NCBI RefSeq assembly: GCF_000381905.1 | Contig: NZ_KB907250.1 | Span: 27,323 to 91,322, forward strand | Origin: Paenibacillus fonticola DSM 21315 | GTDB lineage: Bacteria > Bacillota > Bacilli > Paenibacillales > Paenibacillaceae | Length of the DNA: 64,000 bases | Direction: 5' to 3' | In this document: in pieces, positions 61,904-64,000 of the stretch | Position numbering within the stretch: position 1 is the stretch's first letter | Layout: the number at the start of each line of letters is the position of its first letter | Made by a program: the position numbers and the translations under genes | The notes under the pieces: model-generated | The model's database searches: none | The model's input: the letters and a program-made list of their open reading frames with translations, nothing else | Told to the model about the DNA's origin: nothing

Positions 61904-63412
61904 TTGAAATTTAAAATAGCAATCGGGCTGATCGCTACGCTGCTGCTGGTATCTTGCAGCAAACAGCCAGCGACTGAAGGGCCCGGCGAAATTGCCGAAG
62001 GAGGCGAAAAAATGCAGGCAAAGACAGGACAGCAACAGACGAATGCGGTACCTCAATTCAACAATGCATCCGTTCATGACCCGTCCGTTATTAAAGTAAA
62101 GGACACATACTATGTATTCGGTTCTCATTTGGCAGCTGCCAAAACGACCGATTTCATGAATTGGACGCAAATTTCTTCAGGGGTACAGGATGGCAATCCT
62201 TTAATTCCGAACGTTACAACCGAACTTGCGGAAACGCTCGAATGGGCACAGAGTGATACATTATGGGCGCCTGACGTTATTCAATTGCCGGATGGACGAT
62301 TCTACATGTACTATAACGCCTGTAAGGGAGATTCGCCGTTGTCTGCGATGGGGGTCGCGGTGGCCGATGATATCGAAGGCCCGTATAAAGATCTGGGCAT
62401 TATGTTGAAGTCCGGGATGTGGGGACAGCCGAGTGAAGACGGTACGATATATGATGCAACCATTCATCCGAATGTGGTCGATCCTCATGTGTTTTTCGAT
62501 AAAAACGACGAGTTATGGATGGTGTATGGCTCCTATTCTGGAGGTATTTATATTTTGAAAATGAATCCGAAAACCGGATTCCCTTACCCGGATCAAGGCT
62601 ACGGCAAAAAGCTGCTCGGAGCGAATCATAGCCGAATCGAAGGGCCATACATGCTGTATAGTCCGGACACGGATTATTATTATTTGTTTCTGTCCTATGG
62701 CGGCCTTGATGCCTCCGGCGGATACAACATTCGCGTTGTGCGCTCGCAAGCGCCAGACGGTCCGTTTGAGGATGCGGCGGGTCATGAGATGACGAGTGTT
62801 GGCGGGCCAGACGGAACGTTTTTTGATGATGAGGCTATCGCTCCTTATGGCGTAAAATTGATGGGAAATGTGGAGTTTGGAAACGTGGAGGGGGAAACAC
62901 CGGGACGCGGGACAGCCTATGTTTCTCCAGGGCATAATTCAGCTTATTTCGATGAGGTGGGCGGACAATACTATTTGATCTTTCATACCCGCTTTCCGGG
63001 CCGGGGGGAAAGTCATGAAATACGCGTCCATCAAATGTTCATGAATGAGGATGGATGGCCTGTAGTTGCTCCTCATCGCTACAGCGGCGAGGAAATTGGC
63101 GCGTACGACAAAGCGGAGCTGATCGGCGATTATAAGTTTATCCGTCATGGGAAAGACATTACAGCTCAAGTTAAAAAATCAACACTCATTCACCTTGCTG
63201 AAGACGGCACGATTTCCGGCAGTGAGTCTGGTAGATGGAGCTTCACCGGGGACAACCAGGTGGAAATAACATTGGGAGACAGCGAATTTCGCGGTGTGTT
63301 TTTGCGCCAATGGGACGGCGGGACATCACGGAACGTCATTGTTTTCTCCGCTCTGTCCGCTAGCGGAGAAGCCGTCTGGGGAAGCCATGTGGCAGTGACG
63401 GAGCAGCAGTAA
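61904..63412 (+). CDS. GH43 endo-alpha-1,5-L-arabinanase lipoprotein
   Basis: A 502-residue secreted lipoprotein starting at TTG after AGGAGG. The lipobox is LLLVSC, followed by a polar linker. The GH43 five-bladed propeller has the catalytic base Asp in VHDPSVIKVKDTYYVFGSHL, the pKa-modulating Asp in VVDPHVFFDKNDELWMVYGS and the acid Glu in RIEGPYMLYS. The C-terminal 120 residues form the lipocalin-like GH43 C domain (YDKAELIGDYKFIRHGKDIT). It cleaves arabinan to arabino-oligosaccharides on the cell surface, feeding the transport and ara genes in this window. Confidence 0.9.
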   Translation: MKFKIAIGLIATLLLVSCSKQPATEGPGEIAEGGEKMQAKTGQQQTNAVPQFNNASVHDPSVIKVKDTYYVFGSHLAAAKTTDFMNWTQISSGVQDGNPLIPNVTTELAETLEWAQSDTLWAPDVIQLPDGRFYMYYNACKGDSPLSAMGVAVADDIEGPYKDLGIMLKSGMWGQPSEDGTIYDATIHPNVVDPHVFFDKNDELWMVYGSYSGGIYILKMNPKTGFPYPDQGYGKKLLGANHSRIEGPYMLYSPDTDYYYLFLSYGGLDASGGYNIRVVRSQAPDGPFEDAAGHEMTSVGGPDGTFFDDEAIAPYGVKLMGNVEFGNVEGETPGRGTAYVSPGHNSAYFDEVGGQYYLIFHTRFPGRGESHEIRVHQMFMNEDGWPVVAPHRYSGEEIGAYDKAELIGDYKFIRHGKDITAQVKKSTLIHLAEDGTISGSESGRWSFTGDNQVEITLGDSEFRGVFLRQWDGGTSRNVIVFSALSASGEAVWGSHVAVTEQQ

Positions 63413-63466
63413 GATAGAAGGAAATGTGGAACCAGTAATTTGCAATAATGCAAAGTTGGTGAAAAT

Positions 63467-63715
63467 ATGGAAGTAGGAGTAGATGCAAAAGTAGATGCAG
63501 AAGTTGAGTGCAAAAGAAGAAGTGGAAGTAGGAGTAGGAGTAGGAGTAGGAGTAGAAGTAAGATAACCAACAGAACCAATAGAACAGAACTAACAGAACT
63601 AACAGAACTAACAGAACCAGTCTATCCAACAGAACCAATCGTGCCGATGGAACCAACAGAACCAATAGAACCAATCGAGCCGGTCGAACCAGCCGAACCA
63701 GCCGAACCAGTCTAA
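63467..63715 (+). repeat. Simple-sequence repeats, coding status doubtful
   Basis: Tracts of GTAGGA 6-mers and of AACAGA/ACC 9-12-mers keep an open frame of 82 codons (Ser-Arg repeats, then Thr-Glu-Pro/Leu repeats), but there is no clear ribosome binding site or recognisable domain. Confidence 0.7.
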
Positions 63716-63747
63716 CCGAGCAAAGCGCTGTTATGTTTGCTGCCCTA

Positions 63748-64000
63748 ATGGACCCTGGTTCCGCTATTTCTCGGAAAAACCGCAAATTTCAATGTTAACG
63801 GACCGTGGTTCCGCTATTCAGCAAAAACTCGGCCAATTAGTGTGTTTTTTGAGTAAATAGCGCCCTCTAGGTCCGTTAACATATCGAGTGTGCCGGAAAA
63901 AGAACAAATAGGGTCTTCTGTGTCCGTTCAGTATCACTTGGCTGATAGCCATAACGTCGCATATTTCAGCATCACTTGGGTTGATAGCCATAACGTCGCA
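63748..64000. repeat. Dispersed intergenic repeats at the right end
   Basis: Three copies of GGACC-N7-CGCTATT, one inverted (near 63755, 63801 and 63859-63880), then two copies of a 30-base unit ATCACTTGG.TGATAGCCATAACGTCGCA at 63932-63961 and 63970-64000. No gene is seen. Confidence 0.75.

Noticed and set aside
63360..63785. Minus-strand Leu/Val/Arg repeat frame
   Set aside because: Shadow of simple-sequence repeats; not a plausible membrane protein.

Overview
The window looks like a Paenibacillus-type chromosome (Bacillota, Paenibacillaceae). The evidence is strong AGGAGG-type ribosome binding sites, a PBSX/Xkd-like contractile tail module, several YesM/YesN two-component pairs beside sugar ABC transporters, AraR and CcpA-type sites, a Spo0E-like phosphatase, and an RRNPP regulator that resembles the AloR family of Paenibacillus. 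The genus is inferred; no rRNA or other marker gene is present.

Layout. 1-13.4 kb: tail and lysis genes of a PBSX-like prophage or tailocin (tail terminator to amidase), with a likely programmed -1 frameshift in the tail chaperone. It is followed at 13.7-14.3 kb by a two-gene operon under a textbook LexA/SOS promoter. 14.3-21.1 kb: L-arabinose catabolism (araA, araR, araD, araB, araM) with AraR operators. 21.7-30.8 kb: a YesM/YesN pair, a three-gene sugar ABC transporter, a divergent single-chain transketolase and a nucleoside-hydrolase-like protein. 31-32.9 kb: an HTH/TPR regulator, an overlapping 32-residue secreted-peptide gene and a Spo0E-like gene, which together look like a quorum-sensing cassette for sporulation timing. 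33-36.1 kb: oleate hydratase with a TetR regulator, then an orphan PTS EIIA behind a decayed EIIC. 36.2-40.2 kb (minus): a ChvE-GguA-GguB monosaccharide transporter. 40.5-43.9 kb: a secreted stalk-domain protein, a purine-rich intergenic region, a CobQ N-terminal-domain protein and a metallophosphoesterase. 44.2-55.95 kb: a complete type I-C CRISPR-Cas locus (cas3, cas5, cas8c, cas7, cas4, cas1, cas2) and an array of 52 repeats. 56-60.2 kb (minus): a sugar-binding protein, histidine kinase and response regulator three-component system. 60.3-63.4 kb: an ArsR-like regulator and a GH43 arabinanase lipoprotein. 63.4-64 kb: simple and dispersed repeats.

The strongest candidate for an undescribed system is in the cas3-cas5 intergenic region. 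On the minus strand there is an extended -10 box, then a 44-nt pseudo-repeat that keeps both ends of the CRISPR repeat and its stem by compensating changes, then a 17-nt guide, then an intrinsic terminator. The first 15 nt of the guide match the cas5 promoter region at 14 of 15 positions. The only mismatch is at position 6, a base flipped out in type I effectors, and a TTC motif (the type I-C PAM) lies directly beside the target. This fits a cas-regulating crRNA-like RNA (creR type) that lets Cascade repress its own operon.

The sugar genes form a coherent programme. A secreted GH43 enzyme would cut arabinan, ABC transporters import the sugars, and the ara genes convert L-arabinose to D-xylulose 5-phosphate for the pentose phosphate pathway. 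The GH43 gene and the ChvE-GguAB operon carry an identical 14-bp cre-like box.
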